DNA from: Acidobacteriota bacterium
GTDB lineage: Bacteria > Acidobacteriota > Vicinamibacteria > Fen-336
Direction: 5' to 3'
NCBI GenBank assembly: GCA_016199625.1
Contig: JACQGI010000008.1
Location: 1 to 55,253, forward strand
Length of the DNA: 55,253 nt
In this document: positions 15,735 to 24,399 of the stretch, piece after piece
Layout: each line of letters begins with the position of its first letter
Numbering within the stretch: the stretch's first letter is position 1
Program-made: the position numbers and the translations under genes
The notes under the pieces: generated by a model
The model's database searches: none
What the model saw: only the letters and a program-made list of their open reading frames with translations
What the model was told of the DNA's origin: nothing

Positions 15735-16681
15735 GCCTCGCGTTCGTCTTCCCCGGGCAGGGGTCGCAGAAAGTGGGCATGGGAAAGGGCCTGGCCGACG
15801 CCTTCCCGGAGAGCCGCGCCGTCTTCGAGACTGCGGACCGGGCCCTCGGCTTCTCCCTCTCCACCCTGTGCTTCAAGGGACCGGAGTCCGACCTCAAGCT
15901 GACGGCCAACACCCAGCCGGCCATCCTCACAGCGAGCATCGCGGCGTATCAGGCCCTGGTGGCGCGCGGGATACGGCCCGCGTGGGTCGCCGGCCACAGC
16001 CTCGGGGAGTACTCGGCCCTCGTCGCCGCAGGCACCCTGTCCCTCGGCGACGCCGTCGTGGCCGTTCGCCGTCGGGGGGAGTACATGCAGGAGGCGGTCC
16101 CGTTCGGGCAGGGCGCCATGGCGGCGATCCTCGGCCTGGACCTCGCCAGCATCGAGAAGGCGTGCGCCGATGCGGCCCAGGGCGAGGTGGTCGCGCCGGC
16201 CAACATCAACTCGCCCGACCAGGTGGTGATCGCCGGCCACGCGGGGGCCGTGGCCCGCGCGAGCGAGGCCTGCAAGTCCGCCGGGGCCAAGCGCGCCGTG
16301 CCGCTCCCCGTGTCCGCTCCCTTCCACTGCGCCCTCATGATGCCCGCCCAGGAACGGCTCGCAGCGGACCTGGCGCGCCTGACGTTCCAGGACCCCGAGG
16401 TGCCGATGGTCAGGAACGTCGACGCCAGCCCCGTACGCTCGGCACCGGACTGCCGCGACGGGCTGGTCCGGCAGGTGTCCAGCGCCGTCCGCTGGCAGCA
16501 GGTCGTGGAGGTGCTGGCGCGGGAAGGCGTCGACACCTTCGTGGAGGTCGGTCCGGGCTCGGTGCTCTCGGGGCTGGTCAAGCGCATCGCCAAGGGGGTC
16601 CGATTGCTCAACGTCGAGGACGCGGCGAGCCTCGACAAGACGACGGTTGCCCTCGGCGAGAGCACCCGGGTGCAGGGATGA
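15731..16681 (+). CDS. fabD: Malonyl-CoA:ACP transacylase FabD
   Basis: A 316-residue enzyme that moves malonyl from CoA to ACP, supplying the extender unit for fatty acid synthesis. The N-terminal VFPGQGSQKVGMG is diagnostic. The nucleophile is Ser90 in AGHSLGEYSAL and the catalytic His is His199 in SAPFHCALM. QVVIAGH and VEVGPGSVLSGLVKR are further family motifs. It overlaps plsX and fabG by 4 bases each, so the three are translated as a unit. Confidence 0.96.
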   Translation: MSLAFVFPGQGSQKVGMGKGLADAFPESRAVFETADRALGFSLSTLCFKGPESDLKLTANTQPAILTASIAAYQALVARGIRPAWVAGHSLGEYSALVAAGTLSLGDAVVAVRRRGEYMQEAVPFGQGAMAAILGLDLASIEKACADAAQGEVVAPANINSPDQVVIAGHAGAVARASEACKSAGAKRAVPLPVSAPFHCALMMPAQERLAADLARLTFQDPEVPMVRNVDASPVRSAPDCRDGLVRQVSSAVRWQQVVEVLAREGVDTFVEVGPGSVLSGLVKRIAKGVRLLNVEDAASLDKTTVALGESTRVQG

Positions 16682-17427
16682 CGGAGCCGACGTTGAGGGG
16701 CAAGGTGTCGCTGGTCACCGGTGCGTCGCGTGGCATCGGGCGGGCGATCGCCCGCACCCTCGCGACCGCGGGGGCCACGGTGGTCGTCGGCGCCCGGGAC
16801 TCCGCGAAGCTCGAGGAGGTCGTGGCGGAGGTCGGGGCGGCGGGGGGCCGGGCGCTGCCCCTCCGTTTGGACGTGGCCGATCGGGCCTCGGTCGAGGCCG
16901 CCTTCGCGGCGATCCTCGGCGAGCACGGCCGGATCGACCATCTCGTCAACAACGCCGGGATCACCCGGGACAACCTGCTGCTGCGCATGAAGCCCGCCGA
17001 GTGGGACGACGTCCTGGCGACGAACCTCACGGGCACGTTCCTCTGCACCCAGGCAGCGCTCCGGCCCATGCTGAAGCAGCGCGCCGGGCGGATCGTCAAC
17101 GTGACCTCGGTCGTCGGGCTGGCGGGCAACGCGGGGCAGGCCAACTACGCGGCCAGCAAGGCCGGCATCGTGGGCTTCACGAAGTCGATCGCCCGGGAGG
17201 TGGCGTCGCGCGGCATCACGGTGAACGCCGTCGCCCCCGGGTTCATCGAGACCGACATGACCGGGGCGATGACCGAAAAGGCGCGCGACGCCATCGTCTC
17301 GGGCATTCCCCTGGGCCGGGTGGGGCGCCCCGAGGACGTGGCCGGGGTGGTCGCTTTCCTGGTCTCCGATGCGGCCGCGTACGTGACGGGGCAGGTCCTG
17401 GCGGTGGACGGCGGCTTCCACATGTAA
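16678..17427 (+). CDS. fabG: 3-oxoacyl-ACP reductase FabG
   Basis: A 249-residue short-chain dehydrogenase that reduces 3-oxoacyl-ACP with NADPH. The cofactor loop is TGASRGIGRAIA, with NNAG at 91-94. The active site is Ser144, Tyr157 and Lys161 (TSVVGLAG and NYAASKAG). The C-terminal end GQVLAVDGGFHM is typical of FabG. Length and context (fabD before, acpP and fabF after) separate it from the many other SDR enzymes. The start overlaps the fabD stop (ATGA). Confidence 0.95.
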   Translation: MTEPTLRGKVSLVTGASRGIGRAIARTLATAGATVVVGARDSAKLEEVVAEVGAAGGRALPLRLDVADRASVEAAFAAILGEHGRIDHLVNNAGITRDNLLLRMKPAEWDDVLATNLTGTFLCTQAALRPMLKQRAGRIVNVTSVVGLAGNAGQANYAASKAGIVGFTKSIAREVASRGITVNAVAPGFIETDMTGAMTEKARDAIVSGIPLGRVGRPEDVAGVVAFLVSDAAAYVTGQVLAVDGGFHM

Positions 17428-17430
17428 AAT
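17425..17430 (+). promoter_or_regulatory. Possible -10 element for acpP
   Basis: TAAAAT (5/6), directly preceded by TG, overlaps the fabG stop codon. No good -35 lies upstream. A lone TTGACA at 17489-17494 in the same 125-base gap lacks a matching -10. acpP is often transcribed separately at high level, so a promoter in this gap is expected, but which element is used is unclear. The rest of the gap shows nothing else recognisable. Confidence 0.28.
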
Positions 17431-17552
17431 GGCCGCGAGACATGGCACGGACGGCGCCTCGGGGGCATGGATGAGGCAGGGACGTTTCTTGACACGAGGA
17501 CTGGATTAGGGATTCGCGGAGCGAATTCCTTCGCGAGTTCCTGGAGGACTGC

Positions 17553-17801
17553 ATGGAGCCTGTTGCCGATCGCGTGAAGAAGATCATCGTCGAGCAGCTC
17601 GGTGTCGAGGAGGAGTTGGTGACGCCCGAGGCCTCCTTCGTCGACGACCTCGGGGCGGACAGCCTCGACACGGTGGAGCTCGTGATGGCCCTCGAGGAGG
17701 AGTTCGGGATCGAGATCCCCGACGAGGACGCCGAGAAGATCACCCGTGTGAGGGAAGCCGTGGACTACATCGACAAGCACGCGGAGAAGGCCAAGAAGTA
17801 G
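17553..17801 (+). CDS. acpP: Acyl carrier protein
   Basis: An 82-residue acidic protein. Ser37 in [18 protein letters not shown] is the site for the 4'-phosphopantetheine arm that carries growing acyl chains to FabG, FabZ, FabF, PlsX and LpxA, all but FabI-type reductase being encoded in this window. The flanking helices [15 protein letters not shown] and [13 protein letters not shown] are typical. A strong ribosome site, CTGGAGGA, precedes the ATG at good spacing, consistent with high expression. It is followed by fabF after 2 bases. Confidence 0.97.
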   Translation: MEPVADRVKKIIVEQLGVEEELVTPEASFVDDLGADSLDTVELVMALEEEFGIEIPDEDAEKITRVREAVDYIDKHAEKAKK

Positions 17802-17803
17802 GG

Positions 17804-19051
17804 ATGTCCGACAAGCGAAGGGTCGTCGTCACAGGCGTCGGGCTCGTGTCGGCCCTCGGGATAGGAACCGAGGAGACCTGGAAGGGTCTCCTCGAGGGCC
17901 GTTCCGGGGCCGCGCCGATCACGCTGTTCGACGCGTCTCAGCACTCCACGCGGTTCGCCTGCGAGGTGAAGGGTTTCGACCCCCAGAACTGGGTGGACAA
18001 GAAGGACGTCAAGAAGATGGACCGGTTCATCCAGTTCGCCGTCGCTGCGTCGGAGTTCGCGATGAGGGACTCCGGCCTCGTGGTGGACGGGGGCAACGCC
18101 GAGATGGTGGGCGTCTACATCGGAAGCGGGATCGGCGGGTTCGCCACCATCGAGAGGGAGCACGAGACGCTCATGAAGAGCGGGCCCAGGCGGATCAGCC
18201 CGTTCTTCATCCCGGCCTCGATCGTGAACCTGGCGTCGGGCTGGGTGTCGATCCGGACCGGGGCGAAGGGGCCCAACTCGGCCACGTGCACGGCTTGCAC
18301 GACGAGCGCCCACGCGGTGGGGGATTCCTACCGGCTCATCCAGCGCGGCGAAGCCGACGCGATGATCGCCGGCGGGAGCGAGGCCGCCATCACACCGCTG
18401 GGTGTGGGCGGATTCTGCGCCATGCGGGCCCTCAGCACGCGTAACGACGCCCCTGAGAAGGCGTCGCGGCCCTTCGACCGCGACCGCGACGGCTTCGTGA
18501 TCGGCGAAGGGGCGGGGATCGTGATCATCGAGGAGCTGGAGCACGCCCGGCGGCGAGGAGCGCGCATCTACTGCGAGGTCGTGGGCTACGGGATGTCCTC
18601 CGATGCCTACCACATCTCCGCGCCGTGCGAAGACGGCGACGGGGCGATCCGGGTGATGCGTCGGACGTTGAAGGACGCCGGCCTGGAGCCGTCGGCCGTG
18701 GGCTACGTCAACGTCCACGGGACGTCGACGCCGGTCGGGGACAGGATCGAGGTGGTGGCCCTGAAGGCCGTCTTCGGTGACCATGCCCACAAGATGGCCG
18801 TGAGCTCGACGAAGTCGATGACGGGCCACCTGCTCGGGGCCGCCGGGGGACTCGAGGTCGGGATCACCGCCCTGGCCCTCAAGGAGCAGGTGCTCCCTCC
18901 GACGATCAACAACGACAACCCGGACCCGCAGTGCGACATCGACTGCGTGCCCAACAAGGCACGGAAGGCCGACCTGCGCTACGCCCTCTCCAACTCCTTC
19001 GGCTTCGGAGGGACGAACGGCGCGCTGCTGTTCCGCCGCTTCGAGGCCTGA
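17804..19051 (+). CDS. fabF: 3-oxoacyl-ACP synthase II FabF
   Basis: A 415-residue condensing enzyme that elongates acyl-ACP with malonyl-ACP. The active triad is Cys165 in TCTACTTSAHA, His305 in NVHGTSTPVGD and His342 in STKSMTGHLLGAAGG. The C-terminal NSFGFGGTNGALLF is the usual gating-loop region. Start ATG 17804 is 2 bases after the acpP stop, giving the very common acpP-fabF pair. The family also makes longer unsaturated chains, but fabA/fabB-type functions cannot be judged here. Confidence 0.96.
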   Translation: MSDKRRVVVTGVGLVSALGIGTEETWKGLLEGRSGAAPITLFDASQHSTRFACEVKGFDPQNWVDKKDVKKMDRFIQFAVAASEFAMRDSGLVVDGGNAEMVGVYIGSGIGGFATIEREHETLMKSGPRRISPFFIPASIVNLASGWVSIRTGAKGPNSATCTACTTSAHAVGDSYRLIQRGEADAMIAGGSEAAITPLGVGGFCAMRALSTRNDAPEKASRPFDRDRDGFVIGEGAGIVIIEELEHARRRGARIYCEVVGYGMSSDAYHISAPCEDGDGAIRVMRRTLKDAGLEPSAVGYVNVHGTSTPVGDRIEVVALKAVFGDHAHKMAVSSTKSMTGHLLGAAGGLEVGITALALKEQVLPPTINNDNPDPQCDIDCVPNKARKADLRYALSNSFGFGGTNGALLFRRFEA

Positions 19052-19066
19052 CGTCCGGAACGGACG
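19052..19066 (+). terminator. Hairpin immediately after fabF
   Basis: CGTCCG (19052-19057) pairs with CGGACG (19061-19066) around a GAA loop, starting one base after the fabF stop. No T-run follows. It may protect the 3' end or help end the fatty acid operon before the etf promoter. Confidence 0.35.
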
Positions 19067-19111
19067 CCACAACGGCAGAGGCCCGGATCGGGACGTGGGC
19101 CAGACGACCCA

Positions 19112-19140
19112 TTGATCATGAATAGCCGTTCAGTTATCCT
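19112..19140 (+). promoter_or_regulatory. Candidate promoter for etfB-etfA-ETF:QO
   Basis: TTGATC (19112-19117, 4/6) and TATCCT (19135-19140, 4/6) are separated by 17 bases. The local sequence is AT-rich compared with its surroundings. Transcription would start near 19147, with a leader of about 39 bases carrying the TAGGAG ribosome site of etfB. Confidence 0.5.
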
Positions 19141-19185
19141 GTCTGGCCTCAGTGAGCCTGCGGCGCCGCTCAAAGTAGGAGACCG

Positions 19186-19965
19186 ATGAAGATCATCGTC
19201 TGCGTGAAACAGGTTCCGGACACCGAGGCCCGGATCCGGATCGCCCCCGAGGGGAACGCCATCGTCGAGAGCGACGTGAACTGGATCGTCTCCCCCTACG
19301 ACGAGTTCGCCGTCGAGGAGGCCCTCCGGATCAGGGAGGCGAAGGGCGGGGAGGTGGTCCTGGTGGGGCTCGGCCCCGAGCGCGGGCAGGCGGCCCTGCG
19401 GAGCGGCCTGGCCATGGGGGCCGATTCTGCAGTTCACCTCAAGGACCCGCTCTTCGACGCCGCCGACACGGCAGGGATCGCCCGCGCCCTGGCCACGGCG
19501 ATCCGGGCCCTGGCGCCCTTCGACCTGGTCTTCACGGGCCAGCAGGGCGTCGGTGGGGACAACAGCCAGATCCCGGGCCTGCTGGCCGAGATGCTGGACC
19601 TCCCGCAGGTCACCATGGCGGTGAAGGTGGAGCTGGAGGAAGGCAAGGCCCTCGTGAACCGCGAGGTCGAGGGGGCCCATGAAGTGTGGGAGACGTCGCT
19701 CCCCGCCGTGGTCTCGGCCCAGAAGGGGCTCAACGAGCCGCGCTACGCGAGCCTCAAGGGCATCATGGCGGCGAAGAAGAAGCCCATCGACGTGAAGGAC
19801 GCCGCGGCCCTCGGCCTCCAGGCGGCGGACCTCGCGCCGAGGACGAAGGTCGTGGCGCTCGAGCTGCCCCCGCCGCGCCCTCCCATCCGGATGATCGAGG
19901 GCGACGCGGACACCCAGGTCAAGGAGCTGCTGCGGCTGCTCCACGAGGAAGCGAAGGTCATCTGA
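19186..19965 (+). CDS. etfB: Electron transfer flavoprotein, beta subunit
   Basis: A 259-residue subunit that binds AMP and helps hold FAD in ETF. The N-terminal MKIIVCVKQVPDTEARIRI and SPYDEFAVEEALRI are diagnostic. DLVFTGQQGVGGDNSQIPGLLAE is the family core, and the C-terminal recognition loop lies after LPAVVSAQKGLNEPRYASLKGIM. ETF takes electrons from acyl-CoA and other dehydrogenases. The ATG follows TAGGAG at ideal spacing. It overlaps etfA by one base. Confidence 0.95.
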   Translation: MKIIVCVKQVPDTEARIRIAPEGNAIVESDVNWIVSPYDEFAVEEALRIREAKGGEVVLVGLGPERGQAALRSGLAMGADSAVHLKDPLFDAADTAGIARALATAIRALAPFDLVFTGQQGVGGDNSQIPGLLAEMLDLPQVTMAVKVELEEGKALVNREVEGAHEVWETSLPAVVSAQKGLNEPRYASLKGIMAAKKKPIDVKDAAALGLQAADLAPRTKVVALELPPPRPPIRMIEGDADTQVKELLRLLHEEAKVI

Positions 19966-20945
19966 TGGCTGGAATCGTCACGTTCGCGGAGCAGAGGGAC
20001 GGCAAACTGCGGCGGGCGTCCCTCGAGGCCGTCTCCGAGGCGCGTCGCCTCGCCGACGCCCTGGGCACGACCGTGGGAGCGGTCCTGATCGGGTCGGGGG
20101 TCGAGGGGCTCGCCGACGAGCTGGCGGCTCACGGCGCCGACGAGGTCTACGTGTTCGACGACGCCGCCCTGTCGCGCTACGCCACCGAGGTGTGGGCGCG
20201 GGCGATGGCCCAGGTGGTGGGCGATGCGAAACCGAAGGCCGTGCTCGTCCCCTTCACGGCCATGGGGAAGGACCTGGCTCCGAGGCTGGCGGCGAAGGTG
20301 GGGGCCGGCCTCCTGTCCGACGTCGTGGGTCTCGCCGTGAAGGACGGGCGCCTCGAGGCGCGCCGGCCCATGTACGCCGGCAAAGCCTACGCCACCGTGC
20401 GGTGGGAAGGCGATCCGCAGATGGCCACGCTGCGGGCGAACGTCTTCGCTCTCGGCGCACGCGACGCCGCGCGGAAGGCCGAGGTCGTGAAGGGCACCGT
20501 GGACACGGCGGCGCGGGCCCGGGCCACGGCCATCCACGCCACCGCGGAGGGGAAGCTCGAGCTGACCGAGGCGCAGGTGATCGTCTCGGGAGGGCGGGGC
20601 CTGAAGGGCCCCGAGCACTTCCACCTCGTCGAGGAGCTCGGCGGCGCCTTCGGCGCCGCCGTGGGTGCGTCCCGGGCCGTCGTGGACGCGGGCTGGGTGG
20701 ACCACCAGATGCAGGTGGGCCAGACGGGCAAGACGGTCTCGCCGACTCTCTACGTCGCCTGCGGCATCAGCGGCGCCATCCAGCACCTGGCGGGCATGTC
20801 CACGTCGAAGTACATCGTGGCGATCAACAAGGACGCCGACGCCCCGATCTTCAAGGTGGCCAACTACGGGATCGTGGGCGACGTCTTCGAGATCCTTCCG
20901 AAGCTGACGGCCCAGGCGAAGGCCTACTTCGCCGCCAAGGGATGA
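19965..20945 (+). CDS. etfA: Electron transfer flavoprotein, alpha subunit
   Basis: A 326-residue subunit. The N-terminal domain carries [19 protein letters not shown]. The C-terminal FAD domain has [46 protein letters not shown] and [13 protein letters not shown], all hallmark ETF-alpha motifs. Together with EtfB it forms the soluble carrier that delivers electrons to the quinone oxidoreductase encoded next. The start shares one base with the etfB stop (TGATG). It is the standard ETF, without the extra iron-sulfur module of some bifurcating forms. Confidence 0.95.
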   Translation: MAGIVTFAEQRDGKLRRASLEAVSEARRLADALGTTVGAVLIGSGVEGLADELAAHGADEVYVFDDAALSRYATEVWARAMAQVVGDAKPKAVLVPFTAMGKDLAPRLAAKVGAGLLSDVVGLAVKDGRLEARRPMYAGKAYATVRWEGDPQMATLRANVFALGARDAARKAEVVKGTVDTAARARATAIHATAEGKLELTEAQVIVSGGRGLKGPEHFHLVEELGGAFGAAVGASRAVVDAGWVDHQMQVGQTGKTVSPTLYVACGISGAIQHLAGMSTSKYIVAINKDADAPIFKVANYGIVGDVFEILPKLTAQAKAYFAAKG

Positions 20946-20971
20946 GCGTCTGGACTGACGTGAGGTAGGGG

Positions 20972-22654
20972 ATGGCTGAGCGCGACGTCCTCGAGACCGA
21001 CGTCCTGGTGGTGGGGGGTGGCCCGGCGGGGCTCGCCGCGGCCATCCGCTTCAAGGATCTCCTCGACGAGCACAACAAGACCGCCCAGAAGAAGGTCGAG
21101 GCCTCGGTCATGGTCGTCGAGAAGGCCGGGGAGTTCGGCGGCCACAGTCTCTCGGGGGCCGTGCTCGATCCCATCTCACTGCGGGAGCTCTTCCCGGACT
21201 TCAAGGAAAAAGGCGCCCCGGTGGCGACAGAGGTCACCGAGGACCACGTCTACATGCTGACGTCGTCGGGGAAGATCCCGTTGCCGATCGTCCCGCCGCC
21301 GTTGCAGAACCACGGCAACTACGTCATCAGCCTCAACCAGCTCGTGAAGTGGCTGGCCGCGCAGGCCGAGGCCCGGGGGATCGACTGCCTCGCGGGATTC
21401 CCTGGCGCCGAGATCCTGTACGAGGGCGACCGGGTCGTGGGCGTGCGGACCGGCGACAAGGGGATCGACAAGCACGGAAAGAAGAAGAGCAACTTCGAGG
21501 CGGGGGTGGACCTCCGGGCCAGGGTCACGATCCTCGCCGAGGGCGCGCGGGGGAGCCTCGCAAAGCAGCTCATCTCACGCCTCGAGCTCGACCAGGGGAA
21601 GTTCCCCCAGGTGTACTCCATCGGCGTGAAGGAGCTCTGGGAGGTCCCGAAGGGTCGGTTGCCGAAGGGGGCCGTCATCCACACGATGGGCTATCCCCTC
21701 GACTCCCACACCTTCGGAGGCGGCTTCATCTACGGGTTCACCGAAGAGCGGATCTCGATCGGGCTGGTCGTCGGCCTGGACTACCGCGATCCCTTTCTCG
21801 ACCCCCACGGGCTGTTCCAGAAGCTCAAGGAGCACCCCCTGGTGCGAGCCCTGCTCGAGGGCGGGAAGATGGTCCGGTACGGGGCACGGACGATCAGCGA
21901 AGGGGGCTGGTACTCGATCCCGCGGCCGTACGCCGACGGCGTGCTCCTCGTCGGGGAGGACGCCGGCTTCCTGAACGCCATGCGCCTGAAGGGCATTCAC
22001 CTCGCGTTGAAGACCGGGATGCTCGCGGCCGAGACCGCCCTCGAGGCCGTGGTGGCCGACGACACCTCGGCGGCGAAGCTCAAGGCCTTCGAGGACAGGG
22101 TGAACGCCTCCTACGTCAAGCGGGAGCTCTGGAAGGTCCGCAACTTCCACCAGGGCTTCAAGCATGGCTTGTGGGCGGGCCTCGTCCACAGCGGGCTCCA
22201 GATGTTCTCGGGCGGCCGAGGCCTCGTCGACCCCATGGCGCCGTCGAGGGGCTACGCCGAGGTCCACAAGCTCGCGGAATACTACGGTCCCGGGGCGAGC
22301 CGCGACCGCTTCCAGCGCCTCAGGGCCGACGGCCAGCTCACCTTCGACCGCCTGACCGACGTCTATCACTCCGGTACGAAGCACGACGAAGACCAGCCGA
22401 CGCACCTGCACGTCGCCGATCCGACGGTCTGCGAGACGCGGTGCAAGGAGGAGTTCGGGAACCCCTGCGAGAAGTTCTGTCCCGCAGCGGTCTACGAGAT
22501 GGTCCCGAAGGGCGACGACCCGAAGGACGTGCGGCTCCAGATCAACTTCTCCAACTGCGTCCACTGCAAGACGTGCGACGTCATGGACCCGTACCAGATC
22601 ATCACGTGGGTCACGCCCGAGGGGGGCGGCGGGCCGCGGTATGATGATCTCTGA
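20972..22654 (+). CDS. Electron transfer flavoprotein:ubiquinone oxidoreductase
   Basis: A 560-residue membrane-associated flavoprotein that passes electrons from ETF to the quinone pool. The N-terminal FAD site is VLVVGGGPAGLAAAIRF. GGHSLSGAVLDP and VLLVGEDAGFLNAMRLKGIH are ETF-QO signatures. The C-terminal 4Fe-4S region has Cys residues in CETRCKEEFGNPCEKFC and in NCVHCKTCDVMDP, ending at ITWVTPEGGGGP, the standard end of the family. Its place right after etfBA gives a complete route from acyl-CoA dehydrogenases to respiration. It overlaps the next gene by 14 bases. Confidence 0.95.
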   Translation: MAERDVLETDVLVVGGGPAGLAAAIRFKDLLDEHNKTAQKKVEASVMVVEKAGEFGGHSLSGAVLDPISLRELFPDFKEKGAPVATEVTEDHVYMLTSSGKIPLPIVPPPLQNHGNYVISLNQLVKWLAAQAEARGIDCLAGFPGAEILYEGDRVVGVRTGDKGIDKHGKKKSNFEAGVDLRARVTILAEGARGSLAKQLISRLELDQGKFPQVYSIGVKELWEVPKGRLPKGAVIHTMGYPLDSHTFGGGFIYGFTEERISIGLVVGLDYRDPFLDPHGLFQKLKEHPLVRALLEGGKMVRYGARTISEGGWYSIPRPYADGVLLVGEDAGFLNAMRLKGIHLALKTGMLAAETALEAVVADDTSAAKLKAFEDRVNASYVKRELWKVRNFHQGFKHGLWAGLVHSGLQMFSGGRGLVDPMAPSRGYAEVHKLAEYYGPGASRDRFQRLRADGQLTFDRLTDVYHSGTKHDEDQPTHLHVADPTVCETRCKEEFGNPCEKFCPAAVYEMVPKGDDPKDVRLQINFSNCVHCKTCDVMDPYQIITWVTPEGGGGPRYDDL

Positions 22655-23687
22655 GAGACGCGTCGGGGTCTACGACCATCCGCTGTTCCGCGAGCACGAC
22701 TCGGGCGCCGATCATCCCGAGCGGGCCGCGCGTCTCGACGCGGTGCGCCGCGGGCTGCAGGGCGCGGGCCTGGATGGGCGCACGCGCCTTCTCGAGCCGC
22801 GGCCGTGCACTCGCGAGGAGCTGCTCCGGGTCCACACACCCGAACACGTGGCGCTCGTGGCCTCCACCCGGGGTCGCACTCATCGCTTCGATCCGGACAC
22901 CCAGGCGGGCCCCCGCTCGTACGAGGCCGCGCTGCTGGCCGCCGGGGCGGTGGTGGATGCGGTGGACCGCGTGCTCGACGGCGACCTCGACCGGGCCTTC
23001 TGCGCGGTCCGGCCTCCGGGTCATCACGCGGGACGCGACACCGCCATGGGCTTCTGCCTGTTCAATAACGTCGCCGTGGCCGCGGCCCACGCCTGCGTGC
23101 GGGGGCTCGGGCGCGTGGCCGTCGTGGATTGGGACGTCCATCACGGCAACGGCACGCAGGCGATCTTCTGGGACGATCCCCGCGTCCTGTACCTCTCGTC
23201 CCACCAGTACCCCTTCTATCCCGGGAGCGGAGCCCTGGACGAGGTCGGCGAGGGAGCGGGCCGTGGCTTCACGGTGAACCTGCCCCTTCCGGGCGGGCTG
23301 GGGGACGCGGAGTACGCCCGCCTGTATCGCACCCTCGTGCTGCCCGTTGTCCGTGCGTTCGATCCCGAGCTCCTCCTCGTCTCGGCCGGCTTCGATCCCC
23401 ACGCCGACGACCCCCTGGCGGGGATGGCGGTGACCGCGCGGGGCTTCGCGGAGCTCGCGGCGGTTTGCGTGGAGGCGGCCCAGGGGGCGGCGCGGGGGCG
23501 CATCGTGGTCGGCCTAGAAGGGGGCTACGACCTCGAGGGCCTCGCGTCGTCCGCTGCCGCCGTGGTCGGGCAGCTCGCGGGTGACCCGCCACCGGAGCCG
23601 CTGGGGAGCGTAGCAGGGGCCGTCGAGCGGCTCATCGAGGTGTACCGGCGCCGGCTGGAGGCGTGCTGGCCGGCCCTCCGGGCCTGA
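22641..23687 (+). CDS. Histone deacetylase family (class II-like) amidohydrolase
   Basis: A 348-residue zinc amidohydrolase. The active-site histidines are in RPPGHHAGRDTAMGFCLFNN (His128/His129). Zinc ligands are Asp165 and His167 in VDWDVHHGNGT and Asp252 in SAGFDPHADD. The transition-state Tyr296 is in GLEGGYDLEG. The DHPERAARLD motif is near the N-terminus. Bacterial members remove acetyl groups from protein lysines, polyamines or other amines; which one applies here is unknown. Acetyl-CoA synthetase, often controlled by lysine acetylation, is encoded at 41821. Start ATG 22641 or 22644, inside the end of the ETF-QO gene. Confidence 0.9.
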   Translation: MMISERRVGVYDHPLFREHDSGADHPERAARLDAVRRGLQGAGLDGRTRLLEPRPCTREELLRVHTPEHVALVASTRGRTHRFDPDTQAGPRSYEAALLAAGAVVDAVDRVLDGDLDRAFCAVRPPGHHAGRDTAMGFCLFNNVAVAAAHACVRGLGRVAVVDWDVHHGNGTQAIFWDDPRVLYLSSHQYPFYPGSGALDEVGEGAGRGFTVNLPLPGGLGDAEYARLYRTLVLPVVRAFDPELLLVSAGFDPHADDPLAGMAVTARGFAELAAVCVEAAQGAARGRIVVGLEGGYDLEGLASSAAAVVGQLAGDPPPEPLGSVAGAVERLIEVYRRRLEACWPALRA

Positions 23688-23696
23688 GGGTTTGCC

Positions 23697-24362
23697 GTGT
23701 TCGAGGACCGCGTGGACGCAGGGCTGAAGCTCGGCGCGCACCTGCGTGCGATCGTCCCCAGGGGAAGGGGAGCGACGATCGTCGTCCTGGCGATCCCTCG
23801 CGGCGGCGTGATCGTCGCCGGCCCCGTGGCCGACGCTCTCGGCGCGCCTCTCGACATCGTCGTTCCCAGGAAGATTGGCGCCCCGGGGGAGCCCGAGCTG
23901 GCGGTCGGCGCCCTCGCCCTGGCCGAGGACGAGGAGATCGCGATCGTCGATCCGGTCTCCGTGACGCGCCTGGCCGTTCCCGACGACTACCTGCGCCGGG
24001 AGATCGCCCGGCAAAGGCGGGAGATCGACCGTCGGGTCGAGGCCTACCGCCGTGGCCGGCCGGCCGAGCCCGTGGCCGATCGGACCGCGATCCTTGTGGA
24101 CGACGGCATCGCCACCGGGCTCACGGCGCGCGCCGCCGCGGCCGCCGTAGCCCGCCTTCGCCCGCGGGAGCTCCTCGTGGCGGTCCCGGTGGCGCCGGCG
24201 GAGACCGTCGAGGAGTTCCGGGGGCAAGGGCTCCGGCTCGTGGCTCTCGAGGCCCCGGGGCTGTTCATGGCCGTGGGGCAGTTCTACCGCGACTTCCACG
24301 CGGTGGAAGACGACGAAGTGAGGGCGGTCCTCGACGCCCACAATCCGCCACCTGCGTGCTAG
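23697..24362 (+). CDS. Phosphoribosyltransferase-fold protein (COG1926 type)
   Basis: A 221-residue type I PRTase-fold protein. VVLAIPRGGVIVAGPVADAL is the family N-terminal signature. RTAILVDDGIATGLTARAAA is the PRPP-binding loop with two acidic residues. The C-terminal FYRDFHAVEDDEV is also typical of this group. No specific base substrate is established for the family, so the call stays general. The start is GTG at 23697, 9 bases after the deacetylase gene. The stop is 37 bases before leuS. Confidence 0.85.
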   Translation: MFEDRVDAGLKLGAHLRAIVPRGRGATIVVLAIPRGGVIVAGPVADALGAPLDIVVPRKIGAPGEPELAVGALALAEDEEIAIVDPVSVTRLAVPDDYLRREIARQRREIDRRVEAYRRGRPAEPVADRTAILVDDGIATGLTARAAAAAVARLRPRELLVAVPVAPAETVEEFRGQGLRLVALEAPGLFMAVGQFYRDFHAVEDDEVRAVLDAHNPPPAC

Positions 24363-24399
24363 CATGGCGTGTTTTTGCGCTCCTGACGCGTAGAGAACC

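Noticed and set aside
17489-17494. TTGACA as the -35 of an acpP promoter
   Set aside because: No acceptable -10 lies 15-19 bases downstream (the sequence there is GGATTCGCGG).
22641-23687. Acetoin utilisation protein AcuC
   Set aside because: The gene is in the same superfamily but its neighbours are not acs/acu genes, and its motifs are closer to class II deacetylases; left unspecified.
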